A stretch of 34,010 bases of DNA from an uncultured Prochlorococcus sp. (GCA_902622705.1 CACNQT010000013.1:1-34010); one strand, 5' to 3'. Shown: positions 26,404-33,724, numbered from the stretch's first letter. Numbers and translations: made by a program. The notes: a model not told the origin generated them from the letters alone.

Positions 26404-26655
26404 TTATGACTTGTCAGGATCCCAATGATCAATTATTCCAACAATCGTTAAATCGCTTGGATAAGATTTGCTTCCCGCTGCTTCTCTAGCAGCAGAACTT
26501 CCAACACAAATAACCCAATCTCCTGGCTTACAGCCAACAGCATCAACTGCAACTTTGTTAGAAGAACCGTCTAATACAACCTGCAGATGTTTATGTTCAA
26601 AACCAGGAATCCTATTAGTAGAAACAAGTGGTTTTACAACCTTACAAATTAACAT
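26404..26655 (-). CDS. csoS4A: Carboxysome pentameric vertex protein CsoS4A
   Basis: The second BMC-P shell protein, 83 residues: MLICKVVKPLVSTNRIPGFEHKHLQVVL, VAVDAVGCKPGDWVICVGSSAAREA and DLTIVGIIDHWDP. The FEHKHLQVV and VGCKPGDWV segments fit CsoS4A, while the next gene fits CsoS4B. The ATG lies 2 bases after the csoSCA stop, and a GAGGAGG ribosome site lies inside the end of csoSCA, which implies coupled translation. Confidence 0.95.
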   Translation of the reverse strand: MLICKVVKPLVSTNRIPGFEHKHLQVVLDGSSNKVAVDAVGCKPGDWVICVGSSAAREAAGSKSYPSDLTIVGIIDHWDPDKS

Positions 26656-26657
26656 GA

Positions 26658-28187
26658 CTAGTGAGCCTCCTCTGTTTTTTTATCTAAAGACATTCCAATA
26701 ATTTGTGCGGAATGAATGTTGTCCCTATCTCTAATAGTAGAGCAAGTATGTAACAAACCTTGATCAACTAAATTTTTATATCTAATTGATATCGCATTAT
26801 TAACTCTTTCACAATCTTTTATTGCCCTATCTTTTGCGCCAGGTACTTTACCAGAATAATCAAATCTAATAACTACTGGAATTGGTAGATCAAGAGAAAC
26901 ATTTAATCCAGTGAAAATCTTAACTCCTACATCTAAATCTGGAGCCCCTTCTTCAACTGTATCTAAATGAGCAAAATAAGTTAAATTTCTTAGATGTACT
27001 TCTTTAAAACCTATACCTACTCCAATAAACCTCTCTGCATGTCCAATATCTTCATAAGAACCATTATGAAAACTCTTAACATAATCAATTTGAGAAATAT
27101 TATTGACAATTAATTTATACATAAATTTTTCCAGTCCATGGAGTTTATCTTTTGAAGATTGCTTAGAAATTATCTGGCAAATTTCTCTTTCCGCATCCTC
27201 TTTTGAAAAATTAATTGTTGAATTATAAATTTCTAATGTAGAAATTGTTTTTTCTAAATCTATATTGCCATCTTTAGTTGATAAATGTATTTTTAATGAA
27301 TCAGTATCTGTATCAAGTCCAATTAACATTAAATCTACGGAAGCCCCGCAACAAAAGCTATTCTCTACAGCCTCTTTGAAAGCATATAATTTATTTCTAC
27401 CTTCTTCTGCAGCTAACTCGTCATTACTCCCATGAGCTGCGCATCCCTGATGCAAAGGATCTACAGAACTAAAATGATAAGTTACAACTTTTAAGTACCT
27501 GGTATCTTTATGAGCTTCATTAGGAACGTTCTCTCTATATCTTTTATGTTCAGTTTTTACCCATCGATTAACGGTATTTTCAATATCGAAAAGTGCTCCA
27601 GCATGGGATCTTCTTCTTACTGAACTAAAAGGTATTCTCATTACATAAGCAACTGAATGAGCTAATCTTCCATCTGAACAAGGAGTTATATCAAGTAAAT
27701 GTATTCCACAATCTAAAAGAAATTTTTCAAAGTCTTCCGCATCCCTACTTCCAGCCGCACCTTCAAGTGGATCATTGTTAAAAAAATTGTCGCTAAGTTT
27801 CTCATGCTGTTTAAAAGCACACCATGCATATAAAGCTCTCATATCAAGGGGTTTTACCCAAGATTTATCTAATACATGTAGGGGTAAATCTATTCCCAAA
27901 TTATTTCTTGATATTTTCTGAGCCTTATTTATAAAATCTTGGTGATGTTGAATTCGAGCAATTTCCTTGAGAGTTGGAACAATTTCGTCAAAATCACTTT
28001 TTATTTTGCTTTCATACTTAAATAGATTTTCATTTTGAATATTATTTGTTAATTTATGAGATTTTCCAGAATTTCGGAAATTATTTGCTTCTTTAGTTTG
28101 TATATGGATATTTTCAGTAAAAGTTTTCATTGGAGCGGTTGGCCCCAATGTGAAGTTCTTGGCTTTAGCCAGTCCTCTTAAAGGCAT
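26658..28187 (-). CDS. csoSCA: Carboxysomal beta-type carbonic anhydrase CsoSCA
   Basis: CsoSCA (CsoS3) converts bicarbonate to CO2 inside the carboxysome. Its 509 residues match the family. The N-terminal tail of about 90 residues is flexible and basic to begin with (PLRGLAKAKNF), which in this family helps tether the enzyme to Rubisco. The catalytic domain has zinc ligands C170, H238 and C249 and the dyad D172-R174 in TPCSDGRLAH and TYHFSSVDPLHQGCAAHG. The C-terminal domain has lost a second active site, as in other CsoSCA. It begins 7 bases after csoS2. Confidence 0.97.
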   Translation of the reverse strand: MPLRGLAKAKNFTLGPTAPMKTFTENIHIQTKEANNFRNSGKSHKLTNNIQNENLFKYESKIKSDFDEIVPTLKEIARIQHHQDFINKAQKISRNNLGIDLPLHVLDKSWVKPLDMRALYAWCAFKQHEKLSDNFFNNDPLEGAAGSRDAEDFEKFLLDCGIHLLDITPCSDGRLAHSVAYVMRIPFSSVRRRSHAGALFDIENTVNRWVKTEHKRYRENVPNEAHKDTRYLKVVTYHFSSVDPLHQGCAAHGSNDELAAEEGRNKLYAFKEAVENSFCCGASVDLMLIGLDTDTDSLKIHLSTKDGNIDLEKTISTLEIYNSTINFSKEDAEREICQIISKQSSKDKLHGLEKFMYKLIVNNISQIDYVKSFHNGSYEDIGHAERFIGVGIGFKEVHLRNLTYFAHLDTVEEGAPDLDVGVKIFTGLNVSLDLPIPVVIRFDYSGKVPGAKDRAIKDCERVNNAISIRYKNLVDQGLLHTCSTIRDRDNIHSAQIIGMSLDKKTEEAH

Positions 28188-28194
28188 TATTTAC

Positions 28195-30492
28195 TTAACC
28201 TCTAGCACCACCTGAAAAGGTAACAAGTTGTCCTTCACGAGTATTACCACTAGATCCAGTTATCAAGAAATCTGGTTTTTCTGTTTCCTCATTTCTTTTA
28301 ACTTCCATAGGGGGCATTGCACTCATGAATCCTGCTCTTGATGGATTTCTCTTTCTAGAAGAAGCTCCCTCTGTACCTGTTACCTTATCACCGCGATCCC
28401 AATCGTCACCTGTTACGTTTCCCACTGATTGTCCTTCACCAGTAATCCTTGATGCCATTCTTTTCTCTGGTGTCTTAGCTGCACGGTCTGTCTCATCAAT
28501 TTCCATTTTTTGTTTATAAGTTATATTTTTATTCGGTTCAAATCTAAATTTTTCAGTCCCAGTGACCTTATCAACTGCCATATCAAAAGGTCCTGTTACC
28601 TTTGAACCATTTTCATATTCATTACCCGTAACACCTTGAGTATTTTTTTCAGAATATTTGTCTCTTGATGGGGATTTAACAGAGAATTCGTTCCAAGAGT
28701 TACCTGCTGACTTTTGTGGATTCGCATAAGCACTATCATGTGGAGGATTATCACAAGCTTGTGAGAACTGATCTCCACCGACATATGGAGTACCTGTTAA
28801 ATTCTTACAAGCACCTTTCTTAGCACCTGTCATTACTCCGCCAATTCCTGGTTGTTGGCCTGTAAGTCTGGCATTTGAATTATTTCCAGAATTAACTGTT
28901 GCTCGTAATTTCATATCTTCTGAAGTTTCATTATTACAATTCTCATTAATCTGATCTAAGCCTGCGTATGGTGTTCCTGTTAAAACTTTGCATGAACCTG
29001 GTTCATCTCCAGTTACTATTTTTGAACTTCCTGTCATAGTACCACTTATTAAATTTGACTTTGAAGAAAGACTTAAACCTACTTTTCTAGCTTCTGGTTT
29101 TGGTTTTGAACCGCAAAACTTCTCATATTGTTGAGATCCTATGTACTCATCACCAGTTACATTCTTGCAACTCCCATGTTCATTACCTGTCATAAGGTCT
29201 GATCTACCTACCCCTGTACCAGTTACATTATTCCCATTAAGAGTGTTGTAACTGCCAACTTTTTCAAATGCTTTACCTTTTGGATTTGGCTCTGAGCCAA
29301 GATATTGATCTCCAGTTAACTGATGTCCAGAACCTGATTCATCTCCAGTAACCAGGGTTGATCTACCAGGAAGTGATCCAGATACTTTTAATCCATCAGT
29401 TGTAGTACTATGTTTAACCTTTGAAGGATTTTTAGGAACATCACCACAATACTTCTGTGATTGATTAGCAGATACATATTCAGTTCCTGTTAGGTTTTTA
29501 CAAGTCCCAGGCTCATCGCCTGTGACCCTCTCAGATCTACCAACTTCATTTCCAGTTACTTTATTACCTGATGTTGTAGAGGTAACAGTAGATCTAAGTG
29601 GCTGTTTATAACTTGGTCTATCTTGACAAAATTGATCAACTACTTCTGATCCCATATATTGAGTACCAGTTACAGTCCTGCATGTACTTGCTTCATTACC
29701 TGTAGTTTTCACAGATCTATTAGCTTGTGTTCCAGTAACTATTTGACCTGAATCAGTTTCACTTTTACCAACTTTCCAGCTAGCATCTGCAATATTTTGT
29801 TTGGCTCCATTCTTATTTGGACCACATGGTCTACATTTACCATTACCTTTTTTGCCTGTGGCACCAGTTTTACTTCTTAGCTCTCTCACTCTCTGAGAAA
29901 TCTCTCTACTACTTAAATCTGGGTCTCCCCTTCTAGCTAAAGAAGCTGCACTGGTATTTTGTTTAGTTGCTGATTTACCATGCTTGGATTGAGCTTCTCT
30001 TCTAGCCAAAACAATATCTCTACTTGTATTAGTAATAGGCTTTCTCTTTTGTTTAATTCTTCTTTTAACGTTTGGTTTTGATGTTTGAATTTCTGTATTT
30101 TGTGAGCTTTGAACTTCCTGATTTTTGCTTATGGAAGTTTTAACTGTGTTTACAGGACTTTCTTTTTTAACATCAGTACGAGTTCTATCGGATGAAGTTA
30201 TTGCTGATTTACCATGAGTAGACATTGCTTTTCTTCTCTCTATTACTAACTCTTTACTAGATAAAGTTGTTGAAGAAGACTTTCTACTTACCTGGGTTTT
30301 TGGGATATGTTTTGTAACTGGTTTAGTAATATTTTGATTATTCGAAGAAGACTGAGTACCAGAAATCTGTATATCTTGAGAAGATCGAACTCTATCTTTA
30401 GTAGTCGAAGAATAAGCAGCAGCTTTTTTACCGCTATCACTCATCGCCTTTCTTCTTTCTAATGCAATCTCTCTACTGGTTTTTTTTGACAT
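28195..30492 (-). CDS. csoS2: Carboxysome scaffold protein CsoS2
   Basis: CsoS2 is the largely disordered scaffold joining Rubisco to the shell. The 765 residues start at ATG 30492; a TTG three codons earlier is possible, but GAAG lies well placed before the ATG. N-region helices of the RE-x-x-x-RRxAxSxxGK type lie at about 5-24, 78-97 and 156-176, with a divergent fourth at 194-211; these bind Rubisco. Six M-repeats follow at 251-289, 311-349, 369-410, 422-460, 481-519 and 542-580, each with a triplet of V/L-TG motifs. Five have a cysteine pair exactly 18 residues apart; the third has none. The C-region (about 600-765) ends in ITGSSGNTREGQLVTFSGGARG, the shell-binding tip. Confidence 0.97.
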   Translation of the reverse strand: MSKKTSREIALERRKAMSDSGKKAAAYSSTTKDRVRSSQDIQISGTQSSSNNQNITKPVTKHIPKTQVSRKSSSTTLSSKELVIERRKAMSTHGKSAITSSDRTRTDVKKESPVNTVKTSISKNQEVQSSQNTEIQTSKPNVKRRIKQKRKPITNTSRDIVLARREAQSKHGKSATKQNTSAASLARRGDPDLSSREISQRVRELRSKTGATGKKGNGKCRPCGPNKNGAKQNIADASWKVGKSETDSGQIVTGTQANRSVKTTGNEASTCRTVTGTQYMGSEVVDQFCQDRPSYKQPLRSTVTSTTSGNKVTGNEVGRSERVTGDEPGTCKNLTGTEYVSANQSQKYCGDVPKNPSKVKHSTTTDGLKVSGSLPGRSTLVTGDESGSGHQLTGDQYLGSEPNPKGKAFEKVGSYNTLNGNNVTGTGVGRSDLMTGNEHGSCKNVTGDEYIGSQQYEKFCGSKPKPEARKVGLSLSSKSNLISGTMTGSSKIVTGDEPGSCKVLTGTPYAGLDQINENCNNETSEDMKLRATVNSGNNSNARLTGQQPGIGGVMTGAKKGACKNLTGTPYVGGDQFSQACDNPPHDSAYANPQKSAGNSWNEFSVKSPSRDKYSEKNTQGVTGNEYENGSKVTGPFDMAVDKVTGTEKFRFEPNKNITYKQKMEIDETDRAAKTPEKRMASRITGEGQSVGNVTGDDWDRGDKVTGTEGASSRKRNPSRAGFMSAMPPMEVKRNEETEKPDFLITGSSGNTREGQLVTFSGGARG

Positions 30493-30517
30493 AATCTTCA
30501 AATGTGAAACTCTTTTG

Positions 30518-30552
30518 AAAAAACTTTCTCCAAAAATATTTTTTGGAGAAAG
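30518..30552 (-). terminator. Hairpin with U-tract between cbbS and csoS2 (putative attenuator)
   Basis: CTTTCTCCAAAAA (30524-30536) and TTTTTGGAGAAAG (30540-30552) are perfect complements with a 3-base loop. On the minus-strand transcript the second arm is followed by six U (30523-30518). This is the form of an intrinsic terminator, though the A-U rich top weakens it. Because csoS2 lies immediately beyond, partial termination would leave more Rubisco mRNA than scaffold mRNA. Confidence 0.6.
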
Positions 30553-30575
30553 ATATTTACTACATAAAAGTAGAT

Positions 30576-30917
30576 TTAACGTCCTTGGAAAACTACAAAA
30601 GCTGTTCCTTGGCTTTGAGTGTAAGCATCGTATCCGATGATTCTTACATGATGATCAGGGTATGCTCTATGACATGCCTCTAATTCACTTACAACCAAGT
30701 TAAGGTCTTTTTCCCCAAAGAATGGGAGCTTCCAATAAGACCAATAAGTTTGCATACTTCCACTAGGATGAACATGCTCAATAACAGGACTCCAGCCTTG
30801 AGCAATTATGTATGCAATTTGATCGTATATTTCCTCCTGGGTCATCGGTGGTAAGAAACCGAATGTTTCCAGGGTTGCAACTGTTTGATAGTCGCCTACT
30901 GTGCTCTGGAAAGGCAT
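30576..30917 (-). CDS. cbbS: Ribulose bisphosphate carboxylase small subunit (form IA)
   Basis: The 113-residue small chain caps the L8 core in the L8S8 enzyme. It begins MPFQSTVGDYQTVATLETFGFLPPMT. It has the IAYIIAQGWSPVIEHVHP and YWKLPFFGEKDLNLVVSELEAC blocks, which lack the plant-type betaA-betaB insertion, as expected for the bacterial carboxysomal form. HHVRIIGYDAYTQSQGTAFVVF ends the chain. It lies 90 bases behind cbbL. Confidence 0.98.
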   Translation of the reverse strand: MPFQSTVGDYQTVATLETFGFLPPMTQEEIYDQIAYIIAQGWSPVIEHVHPSGSMQTYWSYWKLPFFGEKDLNLVVSELEACHRAYPDHHVRIIGYDAYTQSQGTAFVVFQGR

Positions 30918-30971
30918 AATTAATTTAAATGTGAATGAAATTACTCGTAATAGAACGAGATTTGTAGAAGT

Positions 30972-30993
30972 TTGAGGAGAAGAATCTCCTCAA
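30972..30993 (-). promoter_or_regulatory. Hairpin between cbbL and cbbS
   Basis: TTGAGGAGA (30972-30980) and TCTCCTCAA (30985-30993) form a perfect 9-bp stem with a 4-base loop, 15 bases after the cbbL stop. No U-tract follows on the minus strand. It could protect the 3' end of cbbL mRNA or mark a processing site. Confidence 0.55.
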
Positions 30994-31007
30994 TTTTGAA
31001 ATCTGGT

Positions 31008-32423
31008 TTAACCTTGAACGTCTAGTTTGTCGACGGTATCAAATTCAAACTTAATTTCCTTCCAAGTTTCAAGAGCGATAGCTAATTCAGGACTGTGTTT
31101 AGCAGCTTCCATAAGAATGTCTCTACTCTCTTTTTCGATTTCGCGACCAGCATTACGTGCTTTTACGCAAGCTTCTAAAGCAACTCTGTTGGCTGCAGCT
31201 CCAGCAGCTGAACCCCATGGATGACCATGTGTTCCTCCACCAAACTGAAGACAAGAATCATCTCCAAAAATCGCTAGGAGTGCAGGCATATGCCATACGT
31301 GAATACCACCTGATGCGACAGCAAATACTCCTGGCATTGAACCCCAATCTTGATCAAAGAAGTTACCTCTTGATCTATCTTCGGGAACAAATGACTCTCT
31401 TAAGTTGTCAATGTAACCAAGAGTTGTTTGACGATCACCTTCTAGTTTTCCAACAACAGTTCCAGTATGTAGTTGATCGCCTCCGGAGAGTCTCAAACAT
31501 TTTGCTAGAACCCTGAAATGGATACCGTGTTTTGGATGTCTATCAATAACAGCATGCATCGCTCTATGAATATGTAGAAGCATGCCATTTTTACGACACC
31601 AGTTTGCTAATCCAGTATTTGCAGTGAAACCGCCAGTTATATAATCATGCATGATGATTGGCATATCTAGCTCTTTTGCAAATTCAGCTCTTTCGTAAAG
31701 TTCTTCAGGAGTGTTGGCAGTACAGTTTAGGTAGTGACCCTTAACTTCGCCAGTTTCCTGCTGAGCAAGCTTAACTGCTTCTGCAACAAACTCAAATCTT
31801 TCTCTCCAACGTTGGAATGGCTGAGAGTTTATATTCTCGTCATCCTTCGTTAAATCGAGACCACCTCTAAGGCACTCATATACAACTCGACCATAGTTTT
31901 TACCAGATAATCCTAATTTAGGTTTAATGGTACAACCAAGTAGAGGTCTTCCATATTTGTTTAAACGATCTCTTTCAACTACGATTCCATTTGGTGGACC
32001 ACCGCAAGTTTTGATGAAAGCGATTGGGAATCTAATATCTTCTAGACGTAGGTGTCTTAGAGCTTTAAATCCAAAAACGTTTCCTACAAGAGATGTTAGT
32101 ACGTTTGTAATAGAACCTTCTTCAAAAAGATCTAAAGGATATGCAATAAAAGCATAAAAAGCTTCAGGGTCTCCAGGAACGTCTTCGATTCGATAACAAC
32201 GTCCTTTATAAAATTCTAAATCTGTAAGTAACTCGGACCAAACTGTTGACCAAGTACCTGTTGAAGATTCAGCGGCAACAGCTGCTGCAACTTCTTCTCT
32301 GGGAACACCTTCTTGACCTGTACATTTGAAACAGGCTAGTAAATCGGTGTCTAGGGGTACATATTCTGGAGTCCAGTAGGTATCTCTGTACTCCTTTACC
32401 CCTGCGTCATACTTCTTACTCAT
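31008..32423 (-). CDS. cbbL: Ribulose bisphosphate carboxylase large subunit (form IA)
   Basis: The 471-residue large chain carries out CO2 fixation. Loop and active-site segments are all intact: the first catalytic lysine in [16 protein letters not shown], the carbamylated lysine with its metal-binding DDE in [49 protein letters not shown] with loop 6, and the C-terminal [10 protein letters not shown]. Sequence and genomic place identify the form IA type of alpha-cyanobacteria, packed in alpha-carboxysomes. The start [21 protein letters not shown] is standard. It lies 70 bases behind csoS1. Confidence 0.99.
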
Positions 32424-32463
32424 AAGGATAAATTTAGGTCTCTGTAGGGAAAATAATTATTGT

Positions 32464-32485
32464 GCAAAATTTATAAATTTTTTGC
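32464..32485 (-). promoter_or_regulatory. AT-rich hairpin between csoS1 and cbbL
   Basis: GCAAAATTTA and TAAATTTTTTGC pair across the stretch, with two unpaired T on one side. It starts 9 bases after the csoS1 stop. It is weaker than the two hairpins downstream in the operon, and its composition makes chance more likely. Confidence 0.35.
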
Positions 32486-32493
32486 TTTATTTA

Positions 32494-32805
32494 TTAGTCC
32501 TTTTGACCAAGAAATTCACCGTTACCAAGAGCTGGTTCAACTTCTCTATGAGGACGAGCAATAATGTGAGCTGCAACTAAACCGTCACCAACTCTTTCAC
32601 AAGCATCAGCACCAGCTCTTACAGCAGCGTTAACTGCTCCTGTTTCTCCTCTAACTAATACTGTGACATAACCGCCACCTACGAATTCACGACCAATAAG
32701 GCGAACTTCTGCAGCCTTTGTCATTGCGTCAGCTGCTTCGATTGCAGGTACAAGTCCGCGTGTCTCGATCATGCCGAGAGCGATACCCATTGTTTCTGTA
32801 GCCAT
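32494..32805 (-). CDS. csoS1: Carboxysome hexameric shell protein CsoS1
   Basis: A BMC-H protein of 103 residues that tiles the facets of the shell as hexamers with a central pore. The sequence TMGIALGMIETRGLVPAIEAADAMTKAAEV, the pore-loop region FVGGGYVTVLVRGETGAVNAAV and the end HIIARPHREVEPALG is typical of the major CsoS1 type. It is the first gene of the operon. No Shine-Dalgarno sequence precedes the ATG: the leader ends in GTAGACA directly at the start codon, one of two leader blocks repeated upstream. Confidence 0.97.
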   Translation of the reverse strand: MATETMGIALGMIETRGLVPAIEAADAMTKAAEVRLIGREFVGGGYVTVLVRGETGAVNAAVRAGADACERVGDGLVAAHIIARPHREVEPALGNGEFLGQKD

Positions 32806-32837
32806 TGTCTACTAATTACTAAATGTGGAATGTTCAA
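32806..32837. repeat. csoS1 leader blocks, copy 1 of a bipartite direct repeat
   Basis: On the plus strand TGTCTAC (32806-32812) and TGTGGAATGTTCAA (32824-32837) are 11 bases apart. The same two blocks, in the same order and orientation, recur at 33043-33068 with a 5-base spacer. Read on the minus strand this copy is the csoS1 leader just before the ATG. Confidence 0.85.
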
Positions 32838-32862
32838 TCCGAAGAATGCTTCATTAAGTACT

Positions 32863-32868
32863 TATAAG
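32863..32868 (-). promoter_or_regulatory. Candidate -10 box of the carboxysome operon
   Basis: TATAAG on the minus strand would start transcription near 32855 and give a csoS1 leader of about 50 bases. No good -35 box lies 17 bases upstream, as in many activator-dependent promoters. The call is inferred from spacing to the dyad at 32915-32929. Confidence 0.35.
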
Positions 32869-32914
32869 TCAAGCGTTTTCGACAAAATCTCCATTAATGT
32901 TTTTTCTATCATTC

Positions 32915-32929
32915 ATAAGTTAAACTTAT
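32915..32929. promoter_or_regulatory. Perfect dyad, candidate LysR-type (RbcR/CbbR-like) operator
   Basis: ATAAGTT-A-AACTTAT is a perfect 7-1-7 inverted repeat containing T-N11-A, the core of LysR-type sites. It also has the ATAAG-N5-CTTAT layout, close to the form reported for cyanobacterial and plastid RbcR sites. Its centre would be about 67 bases before the inferred csoS1 transcript start, where such activators usually bind. Confidence 0.5.
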
Positions 32930-32992
32930 CACCCTTGGTACTATTGATATGTCAATACTTATGCAAATTAGTTAGTGCATCAAAACATACTG

Positions 32993-33021
32993 TTGTGTTA
33001 AGAAAAAATTTACATTATGTT
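32993..33021 (+). promoter_or_regulatory. Candidate rightward promoter before the structured element
   Basis: TTGTGT (32993-32998) and TATGTT (33016-33021) are 17 bases apart. Initiation would fall near 33028, the first base of the foldable element. Each box matches the consensus in about four of six positions. Confidence 0.4.
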
Positions 33022-33027
33022 ATTTCC

Positions 33028-33086
33028 GTACGAGGCAGGCCCTGTCTACACAGGTGTGGAATGTTCAACCTTTCCTGTCTCCGTAT
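33028..33086 (+). ncRNA. Candidate structured RNA (rdgB leader or small RNA) complementary to the csoS1 leader
   Basis: TACGAGGCAGG (33029-33039) pairs with CCTGTCT-C-CGTA (33074-33085) in an 11-bp stem with one bulged C and one G-U pair. Inside it CCTGT-CTAC-ACAGG (33041-33054) forms a second hairpin. The stretch is clearly richer in G and C than its surroundings, as RNA genes are in AT-rich genomes. It contains both csoS1-leader blocks (33043-33049 and 33055-33068), so a plus-strand transcript could pair with the csoS1 mRNA leader. No clear terminator follows, so it may be the 5' leader of rdgB, which starts 47 bases downstream. No known RNA family was recognised. Confidence 0.45.
33043..33068. 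repeat. csoS1 leader blocks, copy 2 of a bipartite direct repeat
   Basis: TGTCTAC (33043-33049), a 5-base spacer and TGTGGAATGTTCAA (33055-33068) repeat copy 1 exactly in both blocks. The longer block is an imperfect dyad (TNGAA-N2-TTCNA), so a protein-binding site is an alternative to RNA pairing. Confidence 0.85.
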
Positions 33087-33132
33087 CTAGCTTTGAAGTA
33101 AGATAATATCCTCAATAAATTTATTTATTATT

Positions 33133-33717
33133 TTGAACCATCCAGTACTGACTATTGCGAGTGGCAACAAAAATAAAGTTTCTGAAATTTCGGCAATGCT
33201 GGATGTTTTGTCTTTAAGGGTTCAGAAGCAACCAGAATATTTAAATGTCGAAGAGACTGGAGACACATATTTTGAGAATGCGCTTTTAAAAGCAAAAGCA
33301 GCTGCTTTAGAGACAAAAACCTGGGCATTAGCTGACGATTCTGGACTTGAAGTAGATGTTTTAGATGGTCGACCAGGCATATATTCTGCTCGATATGCCA
33401 AAAACAACTCTGAAAAAATTAAAAAATTAATTAATGAACTTTCTGATAGTCCTTACAGGAGCGCGAGATTTATAAGTTGTATGGTTTTATGTGATCCCTC
33501 AGGAAACTTAGTGAAGGATTCAACTGGAATATGCTGGGGAGAAATTCTTAAGACTCCAAAATATCCAAATGGGGAGTTCGAATCTGTTTTTTGGGTAAAA
33601 GAAGCTAACTGTGTTTACGGTGAGCTATCACAATCACAACTAAGTAAGTTAGGAAGCAGGGGTAAAGCCGCCAGAATTATGTCACCTTACCTCAAAAAAG
33701 AAATTGGTTTAAATTAA
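33133..33717 (+). CDS. rdgB: RdgB/HAM1-family nucleoside triphosphate pyrophosphatase
   Basis: The 194-residue protein belongs to the family that removes ITP, dITP and XTP from the nucleotide pool. It starts at TTG, with LTIASGNKNKVSEI (nucleotide binding), TGDTYFENALLKAKAAA and ADDSGLEVDVLDGRPGIYSARYA with the metal-binding D68/D69. Two motifs differ from the standard. GFGYDP appears as NGEFES (146-151), and SHRGKA appears as LGSRGKA (173-179), so the usual base-recognition Asp and His are absent. The fold is certain; substrate range is not. It is divergent from the carboxysome operon and convergent with csoS1D (7-base gap). Confidence 0.9.
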   Translation: MNHPVLTIASGNKNKVSEISAMLDVLSLRVQKQPEYLNVEETGDTYFENALLKAKAAALETKTWALADDSGLEVDVLDGRPGIYSARYAKNNSEKIKKLINELSDSPYRSARFISCMVLCDPSGNLVKDSTGICWGEILKTPKYPNGEFESVFWVKEANCVYGELSQSQLSKLGSRGKAARIMSPYLKKEIGLN

Positions 33718-33724
33718 AAAATTC

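Larger units (their letters stand above)
32806..33132. other. Divergent regulatory gap between csoS1 and rdgB
   Basis: These 327 bases contain no credible gene but have much structure. Toward csoS1 lie the leader blocks, a possible -10 box and a LysR-type dyad. Toward rdgB lie a rightward promoter candidate and a foldable element. The ACTTAT/ATAAGT hexamer occurs at 32860, 32864, 32915, 32924 and 32957. Each part is described on its own. Confidence 0.8.

Noticed and set aside
28700-29900. Programmed ribosomal frameshift in csoS2, known in Halothiobacillus
   Set aside because: I found only short A-runs such as the one near 29856 and no convincing in-frame slippery heptamer with a following stem; the full-length frame is uninterrupted.
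28195-30492. Repeats in csoS2 as a CRISPR or DNA repeat array
   Set aside because: The repetition follows protein M-repeats of about 40-60 residues with diverged codons; there are no uniform short repeats and spacers.
31157-31516. Long open frame (119 codons) antisense to cbbL
   Set aside because: It is a shadow of the strongly conserved Rubisco large-chain frame. It has low-complexity L/Q-rich composition, no ribosome site and no family match.
32830-33090. 86-codon plus-strand frame between csoS1 and rdgB
   Set aside because: It runs through the candidate operator and hairpin, has no ribosome site, and its composition does not look like a protein. The repeat blocks within it are better explained as regulatory.
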